Source: Sulfidibacterium sp964473895 (GTDB taxonomy: Bacteria > Bacteroidota > Bacteroidia > Bacteroidales > F082). From it: DNA of 52,683 nt. The DNA is taken from assembly GCA_964473895.1 (NCBI GenBank), contig CAYYRE010000004.1, positions 1 through 52,683 of the forward strand, written 5' to 3'. Made by a program: the position numbers and the translations under genes. Positions 1 to 8,021 of this stretch are shown in pieces. Every line of letters starts with the position of its first letter. Within the stretch, counting starts at the first letter, position 1. A model generated the notes under the pieces. That model was not told the origin of the DNA, made no database searches, and was given only the letters and a program-made list of their open reading frames with translations.

Positions 1-140
1 GCTTTAGCGGGAGGTGTAGGGGTAGGTAGATAAAAAAGATATTTATTTGCTGATTGATAATGCATTATAAACTATGTTTTTGGACGAACTTTAAACAACT
101 TCATTTCAGGCCGGAATATTTTTTCCGGAAGCCGGACTGT
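1..140. other. Non-coding left edge, nothing recognised
   Basis: No coding sequence is convincing here. The stretch is AT-rich up to about position 105. A perfect 6-bp inverted repeat (ccggaa/ttccgg, 111-128) could be the end of an unseen upstream unit or part of the following RNA's control region. A poor -7-like box (TATGTTTT, 73-80) has TTTG at 46-49, but the spacing of 23 nt is too wide to trust. Confidence 0.4.
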
Positions 141-145
141 AGCGC

Positions 146-296
146 CGACGCGCATGAGGGATAGGAACGGCAGCCCGCAGGCCCGCAGCGGGCTGCCGGC
201 TTGCAGAGACGGGGCTGACGACAGGAAGCCCCCGGAAATGCTTAGCCGGCACCGCTGCGGGACGAGGACTACAGTGGATAGCCCGCCCGCATGCCC
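146..296 (+). ncRNA. Structured RNA candidate, 6S-Flavo-like, upstream of ahcY
   Basis: This GC-rich non-coding block resembles a single-copy element I remember from Bacteroidota intergenic regions. The left half contains gagggataggaacgg at about 156-170 and the right half contains ggactacagtggatagcccg at about 265-284. The halves can be joined by a 7-bp helix (174-180 with 255-261). A competing 11-bp local hairpin (168-178 with 188-198) uses some of the same bases. A long rod with an internal bubble and alternative pairings fits a 6S-type RNA, which would bind RNA polymerase. The name 6S-Flavo is from memory. A cis-regulatory leader for ahcY is the main alternative, but a separate promoter box at 329-336 follows it, which favours an independent RNA. 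The ends are approximate. Confidence 0.5.
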
Positions 297-328
297 TGAT
301 GGTCATCCGCTTCCATCGAAAAAATCAC

Positions 329-336
329 TATTTTTG
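329..336 (+). promoter_or_regulatory. -7 box of ahcY
   Basis: TATTTTTG matches the Bacteroidota -7 consensus TAnnTTTG and ends 24 nt before the ahcY start codon. No clear -33 TTTG is seen at the expected distance. Confidence 0.5.
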
Positions 337-360
337 CAACCCAATTCTAAAAAAGAAAAT

Positions 361-1815
361 ATGTCTGAAATTGTTTCGAAAAACCAACTGGAATACAAAG
401 TGGCGGACCTGCACCTGCATGCGTGGGGCCGCAAAGAGATTGAAATAGCTGAAAAAGAGATGCCGGGGCTGATGGCCCTGCGGAAAAAATACGGTACGGA
501 AAAGCCTTTGAAAGGGGCGCGCATTACGGGTTCGCTGCACATGACCATTCAAACGGCAGTACTCATTGAAACGCTGACAGAGCTGGGTGCTGATGTGCGC
601 TGGGCCAGCTGTAACATTTTTTCGACGCAGGACCATGCGGCAGCTGCCATTGTGGTGGGGAAAAACGGTACGCCGGAAAACCCGTCGGGGGTTCCTGTGT
701 TTGCCTGGAAGGGCGAAACGCTGAAAGAGTATTGGTGGTGCACCAAACAGGCGTTGTCATTTCCGGGGGGCAAAGGCCCCAACCTGGTGGTGGACGATGG
801 TGGCGATGCCACCTTGCTGATCCACAAAGGTTATGCTGCGGAAAACGAACCTTCCACGCTGGATGTAACGCCTGAAAGTGAGGAAGAAGAAGAAATCCTG
901 GCGCTGCTGAAGGCAACCCTTGCGGAAGAACCGCAAAAATGGCACCACATGGTGGCGGAATGGAAAGGTGTTTCGGAAGAGACCACCACGGGCGTGCACC
1001 GCTTGTACCAAATGAAAGAAGCCGGCGAGCTGCTGGTACCGGCCATCAACGTGAACGATTCGGTGACCAAATCGAAATTCGACAACCTGTACGGCTGCCG
1101 CGAATCACTGGCCGATGGCATTAAGCGGGCCACCGATGTGATGATTGCCGGAAAAGTGGTGGTAGTAGCGGGCTACGGTGATGTGGGCAAAGGCTCGGCC
1201 AAGAGCATGCGTTCGTACGGCGCCCGTGTGATCGTGACGGAAATCGATCCCATTTGTGCCCTGCAAGCGGCCATGGAAGGCTTTGAAGTGACCACCATGG
1301 AAGAGGCGGTGAAAGAGGGGAATATTTTTGTGACCACCACGGGAAACCGCGACATCATCACCATTGAACACATGGCCGCTATGAAAGACGAGGCCATTGT
1401 GTGTAACATCGGCCACTTCGACAACGAAATACAGGTACACAAACTGGAAACCTATCCGGGCATCCGCAAAATCAATGTGAAGCCGCAGGTGGACAAATAT
1501 GTCTTCCCCGACGGCCATGCCATTTACCTGCTGGCGGAAGGCCGCCTCGTAAACCTTGGCTGTGCCACAGGTCATCCGTCGTTTGTGATGAGCAACTCGT
1601 TTACCAACCAGACGCTGGCACAAATGGACTTGTGGGCACACCGCGACCATTATGATGTGGATGTGTACCGCCTGCCCAAATACCTTGACGAAGAGGTGGC
1701 ACGGCTGCACCTGGACCAGCTGGGGGTAAAACTTACCAAACTGACGCCCGAACAGGCGGCTTACATTGGCGTAAAACCCGAAGGGCCGTACAAACCCGAT
1801 CATTACCGGTATTAG
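361..1815 (+). CDS. ahcY: Adenosylhomocysteinase (S-adenosyl-L-homocysteine hydrolase)
   Basis: The 484-residue protein cleaves S-adenosylhomocysteine to adenosine and homocysteine, which removes the product inhibitor of methyltransferases. It is cytosolic, NAD-dependent and normally tetrameric. Visible family features are the N-terminal substrate region with VADLHLHAWGRKEIEIAEKEMPG, the Cys/His-containing ASCNIFSTQDHAAAA segment, the NAD-binding glycine motif GYGDVGKGSA, and the C-terminal KPDHYRY, which reaches into the neighbouring subunit's cofactor site in known enzymes. The reading frame stays open upstream to 154, but that part crosses the structured RNA and has no family similarity, so the ATG at 361, after an A-rich stretch, is chosen. 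A strong terminator follows directly, so the gene is probably transcribed alone. Confidence 0.97.
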   Translation: MSEIVSKNQLEYKVADLHLHAWGRKEIEIAEKEMPGLMALRKKYGTEKPLKGARITGSLHMTIQTAVLIETLTELGADVRWASCNIFSTQDHAAAAIVVGKNGTPENPSGVPVFAWKGETLKEYWWCTKQALSFPGGKGPNLVVDDGGDATLLIHKGYAAENEPSTLDVTPESEEEEEILALLKATLAEEPQKWHHMVAEWKGVSEETTTGVHRLYQMKEAGELLVPAINVNDSVTKSKFDNLYGCRESLADGIKRATDVMIAGKVVVVAGYGDVGKGSAKSMRSYGARVIVTEIDPICALQAAMEGFEVTTMEEAVKEGNIFVTTTGNRDIITIEHMAAMKDEAIVCNIGHFDNEIQVHKLETYPGIRKINVKPQVDKYVFPDGHAIYLLAEGRLVNLGCATGHPSFVMSNSFTNQTLAQMDLWAHRDHYDVDVYRLPKYLDEEVARLHLDQLGVKLTKLTPEQAAYIGVKPEGPYKPDHYRY

Positions 1816-1837
1816 TTTTTACCGGACTCAATACTTC

Positions 1838-1873
1838 AAAAAAACGCCCTGCTGTCCTGCAGGGCGTTTTTTT
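1838..1873 (+). terminator. Intrinsic terminator after ahcY
   Basis: An 8-bp GC-rich stem (1845-1852 with 1859-1866) with a 6-nt loop is flanked by A's and followed by seven T's. Confidence 0.9.
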
Positions 1874-1890
1874 ATTTGGCCGGAATGTGT

Positions 1891-1898
1891 TACTTTTA
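1891..1898 (+). promoter_or_regulatory. Probable -7 box of the flavodoxin gene
   Basis: TACTTTTA fits TAnnTTTG at seven of eight positions and lies 25 nt before the start codon. The -33 position falls in the T-run of the preceding terminator. Confidence 0.4.
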
Positions 1899-1923
1899 CC
1901 AACAAATTAAATTTGCATAAAAA

Positions 1924-2448
1924 ATGAAGAAAACAGCCATTTTATTTTGGGGAAAAGGCGGCAATGTGGAACATGCTGCCAAAGTGATTTACGGACTTTT
2001 CGACCCGGAAACTACCGATTTGTTTGCACTGGATGCATTTGATCCGGACAAAATCGGGGATTACGACCTGGTGATTCTCGGCGGTTCGACCGTAGGAGCC
2101 GAAAACTGGGAAGACACGTCCAACGACAACCTGTGGAACAACTTTTTCAGGAAAATCCAGCATAAAGACCTTTCGGGTGTTACTTTTGCCGCTTTCGGTT
2201 TGGGTAACCAGGTACTTTATCCGGAACATTTTGTGGACGGGTTGGGATTTTTCCATGAGGAGATGTCCAAAACCAATGCCCGTGTTATCGGGGAATGGCC
2301 TACCGAAGGGTATCGTTTTACCGACTCCGAAGGTGCACACGACGGCAAGTTTTACGGGCTGGCATTAGACGAAGACAACGAACCCGAAAAAACGGAAGAG
2401 CGTGCCAAAGCCTGGGTGGCTGGCCTCAAGAAAGAAATGGGGATGTAA
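1924..2448 (+). CDS. Long-chain flavodoxin
   Basis: This 174-residue protein fits the long-chain flavodoxin fold, a soluble FMN-carrying electron shuttle. It has the expected first strand and phosphate loop (residues 5-18), a second FMN-contacting loop with an aromatic residue (GSTVGAENWEDT), the glycine-rich third loop (FGLGNQVLYPEHFVDG), and the long-chain insertion with GYRFTDS near residue 125. Unusually, the phosphate loop reads WGKGGNVE, where classical flavodoxins carry Ser/Thr residues (TxTGxT type), so the hydroxyl ligands of the FMN phosphate are missing. It lies between two terminators, so it is probably monocistronic. Electron partners cannot be named from context. Confidence 0.88.
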   Translation: MKKTAILFWGKGGNVEHAAKVIYGLFDPETTDLFALDAFDPDKIGDYDLVILGGSTVGAENWEDTSNDNLWNNFFRKIQHKDLSGVTFAAFGLGNQVLYPEHFVDGLGFFHEEMSKTNARVIGEWPTEGYRFTDSEGAHDGKFYGLALDEDNEPEKTEERAKAWVAGLKKEMGM

Positions 2449-2467
2449 CGTTTTGTTGCTTTTACCC

Positions 2468-2504
2468 GAAAGCCTGCCATCCGTTGGGTGGCAGGCTTTT
2501 TTTT
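2468..2504 (+). terminator. Intrinsic terminator after flavodoxin
   Basis: A 9-bp stem (2471-2479 with 2489-2497) with a 9-nt loop is followed by eight T's. The T-run touches the stop codon of the convergent transglycosylase gene. Confidence 0.88.
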
Positions 2505-3933
2505 ATTTGGGAATGAGCGTTTTGTATCCTTCGTAACGGTCAAATATCTGTTTCACGAAATCAAAGGTTTCCCAGCCGCGCATATACCCATTGCGCACCA
2601 CCGGGTCGTGATAAAATTTCTTTTCGGAAAGGTGCAAAACATAGTAGTCCACATTGCCGTCCCATACGTTGGGGTTTTTACCGAACTTGCGGGCCAACCG
2701 CCGCGCATCGAGGATATGACCGAGACCGCCGTTGTAGGAAGCAAGCGTAAACTTGATTTTTTCCACCGAGTCGGAAATCTCCGGCGGGAGTTGTTTTTCG
2801 AAAGAACGGAGCAGAAGCACACCGGCATTGATCTGTTCCTCGGGAGAAGAACCCTCCGTAACGCCGTATTGCGCCATGGTTTCGGGCATGAGCTGCATGA
2901 GACCGTAAGCCCCCACCCATGACCTGACATCCGGTTTGAATTCGGACTCCTGGTAAATCATGGAGGCCAGTAACCGCCAGTCCCATCCTATTTTCCGTGC
3001 CGCTTTTTTGATCAGGTCGTCGTAAGGCGAGAGTTTGCCGCCGGTATAGGAAAAATATTGGCTTTTCACCAGTCGCCGCACCCGCATGTTTTTAAAGTAC
3101 TTGTTGTATAGCAGGCGGGCTTCCAGCGTACGGTTAAACTTGGTGAGCCAGGCATCGAGGGTGTCGGCCAGCGCTTTTTGGTCTTTGCGTACCGCCCAGG
3201 CAATCTTTTGTTCGAAACTGACGGGGGTCTTCACATCAATGTTGGGATAGATTTTGGCAGCATTGCGGGCCACAAACTCATCGGCAACGGTGTAATCGAT
3301 TTTACCTTCTGCCACCTCACGGATAAGCATTTCGGTGCCCACCGTATCCTGGACGATATGAATGGTGTCGCCGATGCTGTTTTCCAAATCGAGCAGCTGC
3401 TGGTAATAGACCGATCCTTTGCGGATGTGAATGGTAAGGCCGCCGAGGTCGATGCGGTTACGGATCAAATGAGCGTTGATCTCATCGGCGGTAGCCATTC
3501 TCCGGTAGTTGGCGGGTTTGCGCTGCACAAGCACCTCCCGCGTATAAAACAACGGTTTGGTGAAGCGCAGAAAACGGGCACGGTGGCGGGTAACCGTCAG
3601 CCCCATGGCCAGCAGATCGGCACGGGCCTGTTGAAGAATGTAAAAACTGCTGTCGAGGTTGGCCTGAATTTGCAGATCAACCGAAACGCCAAGGTACCTG
3701 GCAAATGCCTGCAACAGTTCATACTGGTATCCCATGCGGTGCCCCCGGTAAATGAAGTAGGTATTGGCGCTGTAATCGGTCAGGGCGACAATTTGTTTCC
3801 GGGCAAGAATGGAATCCAGCAGGTTTACTTTGTTGTTTTCCGCTTTTTCGTGAATATTGTCGGGCCGGAAAGGGCTGCGGCAGCCCACGGCAAACCAAAG
3901 CAAAAACAACAAAAAAGGTACGGTTTTTCGCAT
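2503..3933 (-). CDS. MltF-like membrane-bound lytic murein transglycosylase (lipoprotein)
   Basis: The 476-residue lipoprotein should cut the glycan strands of peptidoglycan by the lytic transglycosylase reaction at the outer membrane. A signal peptide ends in a lipobox with the lipidated cysteine at residue 18 (FAVGC). Residues about 45-285 form a periplasmic binding-protein type 3 domain (regulatory in MltF). Residues about 300-470 form the SLT catalytic domain, with the probable catalytic Glu329 in YQESEF followed by GAYGLMQLMPET. The frame is open 20 codons further upstream, but the Met at 3933 places the signal peptide correctly. It is divergent from an M23 peptidase gene, so the 108-bp gap may hold control sites for two wall enzymes. 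Confidence 0.9.
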   Translation of the reverse strand: MRKTVPFLLFLLWFAVGCRSPFRPDNIHEKAENNKVNLLDSILARKQIVALTDYSANTYFIYRGHRMGYQYELLQAFARYLGVSVDLQIQANLDSSFYILQQARADLLAMGLTVTRHRARFLRFTKPLFYTREVLVQRKPANYRRMATADEINAHLIRNRIDLGGLTIHIRKGSVYYQQLLDLENSIGDTIHIVQDTVGTEMLIREVAEGKIDYTVADEFVARNAAKIYPNIDVKTPVSFEQKIAWAVRKDQKALADTLDAWLTKFNRTLEARLLYNKYFKNMRVRRLVKSQYFSYTGGKLSPYDDLIKKAARKIGWDWRLLASMIYQESEFKPDVRSWVGAYGLMQLMPETMAQYGVTEGSSPEEQINAGVLLLRSFEKQLPPEISDSVEKIKFTLASYNGGLGHILDARRLARKFGKNPNVWDGNVDYYVLHLSEKKFYHDPVVRNGYMRGWETFDFVKQIFDRYEGYKTLIPK

Positions 3934-4014
3934 AAAAAATTCCTTTTTGGAAAGACCAAAATAGTAAAAATCCTGAAACCGGTTTTTATACACCGCAGGA
4001 AGTCCCGTAATTTT

Positions 4015-4022
4015 TACCTTTG
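4015..4022 (+). promoter_or_regulatory. -7 box of the M23 peptidase gene
   Basis: TACCTTTG is a perfect TAnnTTTG match that ends 19 nt before the start codon. A -33 element is not clear. Confidence 0.55.
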
Positions 4023-4041
4023 TACCCTGATTTTATTCCTT

Positions 4042-4917
4042 ATGGAAACAAAGCCCCAAAAAGAAAAATGGTACCGGAAGTTGCGTAACAAGTACCACCT
4101 GGTGCTCTTCAAGGAAGCCACTTTTGAAGAACGCCTCAGCTTCCGCATCAGCCGCATACAGATTGTTGTGTTTTTGCTGAGTATGGGGATAACTTTTATT
4201 GCGCTCACTTTTTTCATTATTGCGTACACACCGCTGAAAGAGTACATTCCGGGGTATCCCAACATTCAACAGAAAAAAGAACTGTATCATTTGAACCTGT
4301 TGGCTGATTCGCTTTTGGCGGATGCCAAACAAAAGGATCTTTACATTCAAAACATCAAGCGCATCATCGAAGACAAAGAGCCGGTTACGGAACCCTCCGA
4401 GCCCCCGGTGAGCACCAAAAACTACGACACCATTGTGGACCGCCGGTCGAAAGAGGACAGCCTGTTGCGGGTCACTTTTGAAAACCAGACCCGTTTCAAT
4501 CTTTTTCCGCGCAGCGAAGGATATGCTGAAAACAGGGAAATTTTCAGGCAAAATTTCTTCAAGCCGCTCAACGGGATCATTACAGCCAAGTTTGCCCCGC
4601 TGGAGAAACATTTTGGTATTGACATTGTAGCACCCCACAACGATGCGGTAAAGTCGGTGTTGGACGGAACGGTTATTTTTTCGGGATGGACACTGGAAAC
4701 GGGTTATGTTATTGCCATACAGCATGCCGGTAACCTTATTTCGGTGTACAAGCACAATGCCGTACTGCTGAAACACGAAGGCGACTTGGTAAAAGCCGGT
4801 GAACCCATTGCCATTGCAGGAAATTCCGGTGAAATGACTTCCGGACCGCATCTGCATTTCGAATTGTGGTACAACGGGAATCCGGTCAATCCGGTCCATT
4901 ACATCAATTTCAATTAA
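4042..4917 (+). CDS. M23 family (LytM-type) metallopeptidase, membrane-anchored
   Basis: The 291-residue protein has a short cytosolic N-terminus, one transmembrane helix (about residues 40-62), a charged linker with a helical segment (75-112), and a C-terminal LytM domain (about 175-285). The zinc ligands of M23 enzymes are present: H190 and D194 in HFGID, and H272 in HLHFE, with H237 and H270 as the other active-site histidines. It is therefore likely to be an active endopeptidase on peptidoglycan cross-links or bridges, acting in the periplasm. The frame stays open far upstream on the antisense of the transglycosylase, but only the ATG at 4042 follows a promoter box. dxr follows after 16 nt and may be co-transcribed. 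Confidence 0.9.
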   Translation: METKPQKEKWYRKLRNKYHLVLFKEATFEERLSFRISRIQIVVFLLSMGITFIALTFFIIAYTPLKEYIPGYPNIQQKKELYHLNLLADSLLADAKQKDLYIQNIKRIIEDKEPVTEPSEPPVSTKNYDTIVDRRSKEDSLLRVTFENQTRFNLFPRSEGYAENREIFRQNFFKPLNGIITAKFAPLEKHFGIDIVAPHNDAVKSVLDGTVIFSGWTLETGYVIAIQHAGNLISVYKHNAVLLKHEGDLVKAGEPIAIAGNSGEMTSGPHLHFELWYNGNPVNPVHYINFN

Positions 4918-4933
4918 CACCCCACCGCCCTTT

Positions 4934-6094
4934 ATGAAAAGACGCATCGCCCTGTTCGGCTCCACCGGTTCCATAGGAAAACAAACGCTGGAAGTAGTGG
5001 CGGCCCATCCCGGCCTTTTCGATGTGGAGGTGCTTACGGCCCAAAGTCAGGCCGGCCTATTGATACAACAGGCTTTACGGTTCCGCCCCAATGCGGTGGT
5101 CATCGGCGATGAAAACCAATACCGCACGGTAGCCGATGCGTTGCAGAAGAAAGACATCAAGGTGTATGCAGGAGCGGAAGCCCTGGTACAAATCACCGGA
5201 ATGGAAAGCATTGACATGGTAGTCATGGCCATTCTCGGCTTTGCCGCCCTGCCGCCGCTGCTGGCGGCCATCCAAAACAAAAAACCGGTGGCGCTGGCCA
5301 ACAAAGAAGCGCTGGTGGTGGCCGGCGAACACATCATGCAGGCAGCCAAAACGCACCGCACCCCTATCCTTCCGGTAGATTCGGAACATTCGGCTGTTTT
5401 TCAATGCCTTGCCGGCGAAAGGGAAAATGCGTTGGAAAAGATTGTTTTGACCGCTTCGGGAGGGCCTTTTCCGTACCATGACCCACGGATGCTGCACAAC
5501 ATCACCCCGGAGCAAGCCCTGCGCCATCCCACCTGGCGCATGGGGGCCAAAACCACCATTGATTCGGCCACCCTGATGAACAAAGGGCTGGAGGTCATCG
5601 AAGCACGCTGGCTCTTCGGACTAACACCCCAACAGATTGAGCTGCTGCTGCATCCCCAGTCGCTGGTACATGCCCTGGTCTATTTTTCCGATGGTACGGT
5701 GAAGGCGCTCTTAAGCGAACCTGACATGCAGATCCCCATCCGTTATGCCCTCGGTTATCCCGGACGGCTGCAAAGCCATTCGGCACCACTCGACCTTGCC
5801 GCGGTGGGCCAACTCTCTTTTGCCCCGCTGGATATTAAAAATTTTCGTAACCTTGCACTCGCATTGAAGGCGATGGAACAAGGCGGTAACATGCCTTGTA
5901 TTCTCAACGCAGCCAATGAGATAGCGGTTGATGCCTTCCTTCAAAAGGAAATCGGTTTTTTACAAATGTCCGGCTTGATTGAAAAGTGTTTGGCATCCCT
6001 TCCGTTTGTGGCACAACCCACGCTGGAAGATTATCTCGAAACGGACAAACAATGCCGGGTCAAAGCACGGGAATACATTCGAAAAGGTTTTTAA
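4934..6094 (+). CDS. dxr: 1-deoxy-D-xylulose 5-phosphate reductoisomerase
   Basis: The 386-residue enzyme converts 1-deoxy-D-xylulose 5-phosphate to 2-C-methyl-D-erythritol 4-phosphate with NADPH, the committed step of the MEP isoprenoid pathway. The NADPH-binding motif GSTGSIG is at residues 9-15. The metal and substrate motifs PVDSEHSA, TASGGPF and MNKGLEVIEA follow in order, and the length is typical. The next MEP step, ispD, is in this window at 22540 but in a separate unit. The gene lies between the M23 peptidase and rseP in a forward run, a common Bacteroidota arrangement for dxr-rseP. Confidence 0.97.
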   Translation: MKRRIALFGSTGSIGKQTLEVVAAHPGLFDVEVLTAQSQAGLLIQQALRFRPNAVVIGDENQYRTVADALQKKDIKVYAGAEALVQITGMESIDMVVMAILGFAALPPLLAAIQNKKPVALANKEALVVAGEHIMQAAKTHRTPILPVDSEHSAVFQCLAGERENALEKIVLTASGGPFPYHDPRMLHNITPEQALRHPTWRMGAKTTIDSATLMNKGLEVIEARWLFGLTPQQIELLLHPQSLVHALVYFSDGTVKALLSEPDMQIPIRYALGYPGRLQSHSAPLDLAAVGQLSFAPLDIKNFRNLALALKAMEQGGNMPCILNAANEIAVDAFLQKEIGFLQMSGLIEKCLASLPFVAQPTLEDYLETDKQCRVKAREYIRKGF

Positions 6095-6151
6095 AAACGG
6101 GCTTTGGCGACATGATAAAATGCAATGAAATAAAAACAGACAGAATAAAAG

Positions 6152-7483
6152 ATGGTTATTTTAATAAAAGTATTGCAGCTGTTGCTGAGTTTGTCGATTT
6201 TGGTGGTCATTCACGAATTCGGCCATTTTGCTGCAGCTAAAATCTTCAAGACAAAAGTCGAAAAGTTTTACCTTTTCTTCAACCCCTGGTTTTCTCTATT
6301 CAAATTCAATTTCAAAGGCACCGAATACGGTATGGGATGGGTTCCGCTGGGAGGCTATGTAAAAATTGCGGGCATGATTGACGAATCCATGGACAAAGAG
6401 CAGCTAAAGAAGCCGCCGCAGCCGTGGGAGTTTCGTTCGAAACCGGCATGGCAACGGCTCATCATCATGCTGGGTGGCGTTACCATGAACGTGGTGCTGG
6501 CCATAGTGATTTATGTGGCGTTGCTGGCCTATTACGGCGAAGAGTATCTGCCCACCAAAGAGGTGAATAAGTACGGTATTGTGGCTGACAGTGTGGCACG
6601 TGAAATGGGATTCCGCAACGGCGACAAAATCCTGACCATCGGCGGAAAGCAAGTGAACGATTTTCAAAAAATCCCTATGGAGATCATCCTCAATGAGGCC
6701 CAGACAGCTACGGTGCTGCGCGATGGCCACAAAGTGGTGATCCATTTCCCCGAAGGGAGCCTGCACAAACTCATCAAACAAAAAACGCCCTATTTCATGG
6801 CGCCGCGCATCCCGTTTGTGGCAGGCAATTTCACCAAAAATTCACCGGCACATCAAGCCGGTTTACAAACGGGCGATACCCTTTTGGGGATCAACGGCAA
6901 ATACCTGAAATATTTCGATGCCTTTCGCACGGAAGTGCAAAAACATAAAAACCAGGACATTGTTCTTATTGCCAAACGGGGCAACGACACGCTACGCCTG
7001 CCGGTACACCTCGGCAGTGATGGCCTGCTCGGCGTTTATCCCGAAAGCAATTTGAGTGCCTTTTTTCACCTGAACCAAAAGAAATACACGGTGGTACAGG
7101 CCATCCCGGCCGGATTCGAACGTACCTGGGCGGGCATCGGAAACTACCTGAAGCAACTAAAACTTTTGTTTTCGCCGAAAGTAAAAGCCTACGAAAGCGT
7201 GGGCGGTTTTATCACCATCGGCAATATTTTTCCGGCGCAGTGGCATTGGGAGAGTTTTTGGCGGCTGACGGCGTTCCTTTCCATCATGCTGGCCATACTG
7301 AACGTGCTGCCCATTCCGGCGCTTGACGGCGGCCATGTGCTGTTCCTGCTTTACGAAATCATTACGCGCCGCAAGCCGAGTGACAAATTTCTGGAGTATG
7401 CCCAAATTGTGGGAATGGTCATTCTTTTCAGCCTGCTGATCCTGGCCAACGGCAACGACATCATCAAACTTTTTAAACACTGA
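6152..7483 (+). CDS. rseP: RIP metalloprotease RseP (site-2 protease)
   Basis: This 443-residue inner-membrane zinc protease performs regulated intramembrane proteolysis, classically of anti-sigma factors, and clears remnant signal peptides. The first membrane helix carries the zinc motif HEFGH (residues 21-25). The third ligand motif is NVLPIPALDGGH near residue 380, in a later helix. Two PDZ-like regions lie in the periplasmic part (about 145-210 and 225-300). The ATG at 6152 places the HExxH helix as expected for the family. It lies 57 nt downstream of dxr, and the following HAD gene begins one nucleotide after its stop codon, so the genes are probably one unit. The local substrate is unknown. 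Confidence 0.96.
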   Translation: MVILIKVLQLLLSLSILVVIHEFGHFAAAKIFKTKVEKFYLFFNPWFSLFKFNFKGTEYGMGWVPLGGYVKIAGMIDESMDKEQLKKPPQPWEFRSKPAWQRLIIMLGGVTMNVVLAIVIYVALLAYYGEEYLPTKEVNKYGIVADSVAREMGFRNGDKILTIGGKQVNDFQKIPMEIILNEAQTATVLRDGHKVVIHFPEGSLHKLIKQKTPYFMAPRIPFVAGNFTKNSPAHQAGLQTGDTLLGINGKYLKYFDAFRTEVQKHKNQDIVLIAKRGNDTLRLPVHLGSDGLLGVYPESNLSAFFHLNQKKYTVVQAIPAGFERTWAGIGNYLKQLKLLFSPKVKAYESVGGFITIGNIFPAQWHWESFWRLTAFLSIMLAILNVLPIPALDGGHVLFLLYEIITRRKPSDKFLEYAQIVGMVILFSLLILANGNDIIKLFKH

Positions 7484-7484
7484 C

Positions 7485-7955
7485 ATGAGAACTTTTCAGA
7501 TTCCGGGATGGAAAACGATGTCCCTGCGGTACCTTGTTTGCGATTACAACGGTACCCTGGCCACCGATGGCAAACTGCTGGACGGGATAGCCGAAAAATT
7601 GAAAGTACTCGCCGAAATTTTTGAAATTCATGTGGTTACCGCAGACACCTTCGGCCTGGCGGCCCGTGAATTGGAAGGATTGCCATGCCGGTTAAAAATT
7701 CTACCCAAAGAAGATCAAGCGGAAGCCAAAAGAACCTATGTCAAAGCCCTCGGTGCCGAAAACACGGTGGCCATTGGCAACGGACGCAACGACCGGCTGA
7801 TGCTGCAGGAAGCAGCGCTTGGCATGGTGCTGATGCAGGAAGAAGGAGCTGCCGTGGCGACACTTACCGCTGCCGATGTGGTGTGCCCCTCGGCAATAGC
7901 GGCTTTCGACCTGTTGCTGCATCCCCAACGGCTCACCGCTACCCTGCGCGGATAA
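7485..7955 (+). CDS. HAD-superfamily protein, soluble P-type-ATPase-like (COG4087 type)
   Basis: The 156-residue cytosolic protein resembles the phosphorylation domain of P-type ATPases without its membrane part. Motif I is DYNGTLATDG, with nucleophile Asp20 and Asn at the second position where HAD phosphatases usually have Asp. Motif III/IV is GNGRNDRLML. The N-terminal strand before motif I supports the ATG at 7485, which leaves one base after the rseP stop codon and implies translational coupling. The enzymatic role of this subfamily is not established to my knowledge; a small-molecule phosphatase is possible. No partner is suggested other than rseP. Confidence 0.8.
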   Translation: MRTFQIPGWKTMSLRYLVCDYNGTLATDGKLLDGIAEKLKVLAEIFEIHVVTADTFGLAARELEGLPCRLKILPKEDQAEAKRTYVKALGAENTVAIGNGRNDRLMLQEAALGMVLMQEEGAAVATLTAADVVCPSAIAAFDLLLHPQRLTATLRG

Positions 7956-7998
7956 TTCACTCCTTCGGAAAAACAGGACGGCACTTGTCAAAAGATAT

Positions 7999-8006
7999 TA
8001 TTTTTG
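7999..8006 (+). promoter_or_regulatory. -7 box before the MntP-like gene
   Basis: TATTTTTG fits TAnnTTTG exactly and ends 15 nt before the ATG at 8022. Its presence argues against the in-frame TTG at 8004, which lies inside the box. Confidence 0.5.
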
Positions 8007-8021
8007 CAAAAAAACACACTT

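Noticed and set aside
154..360. N-terminal extension of ahcY frame to 154
   Set aside because: The extension runs through the structured RNA block, has no family similarity, and a promoter box at 329-336 lies downstream of it.
146..360. SAH riboswitch controlling ahcY
   Set aside because: The visible helices do not match my memory of the SAH riboswitch, and a separate promoter lies between the element and the gene. Only a covariance search could settle it.
3178..4041. Long in-frame extension of the M23 peptidase gene
   Set aside because: It is antisense to the MltF-like gene, carries no domain similarity and lies upstream of the real promoter box.
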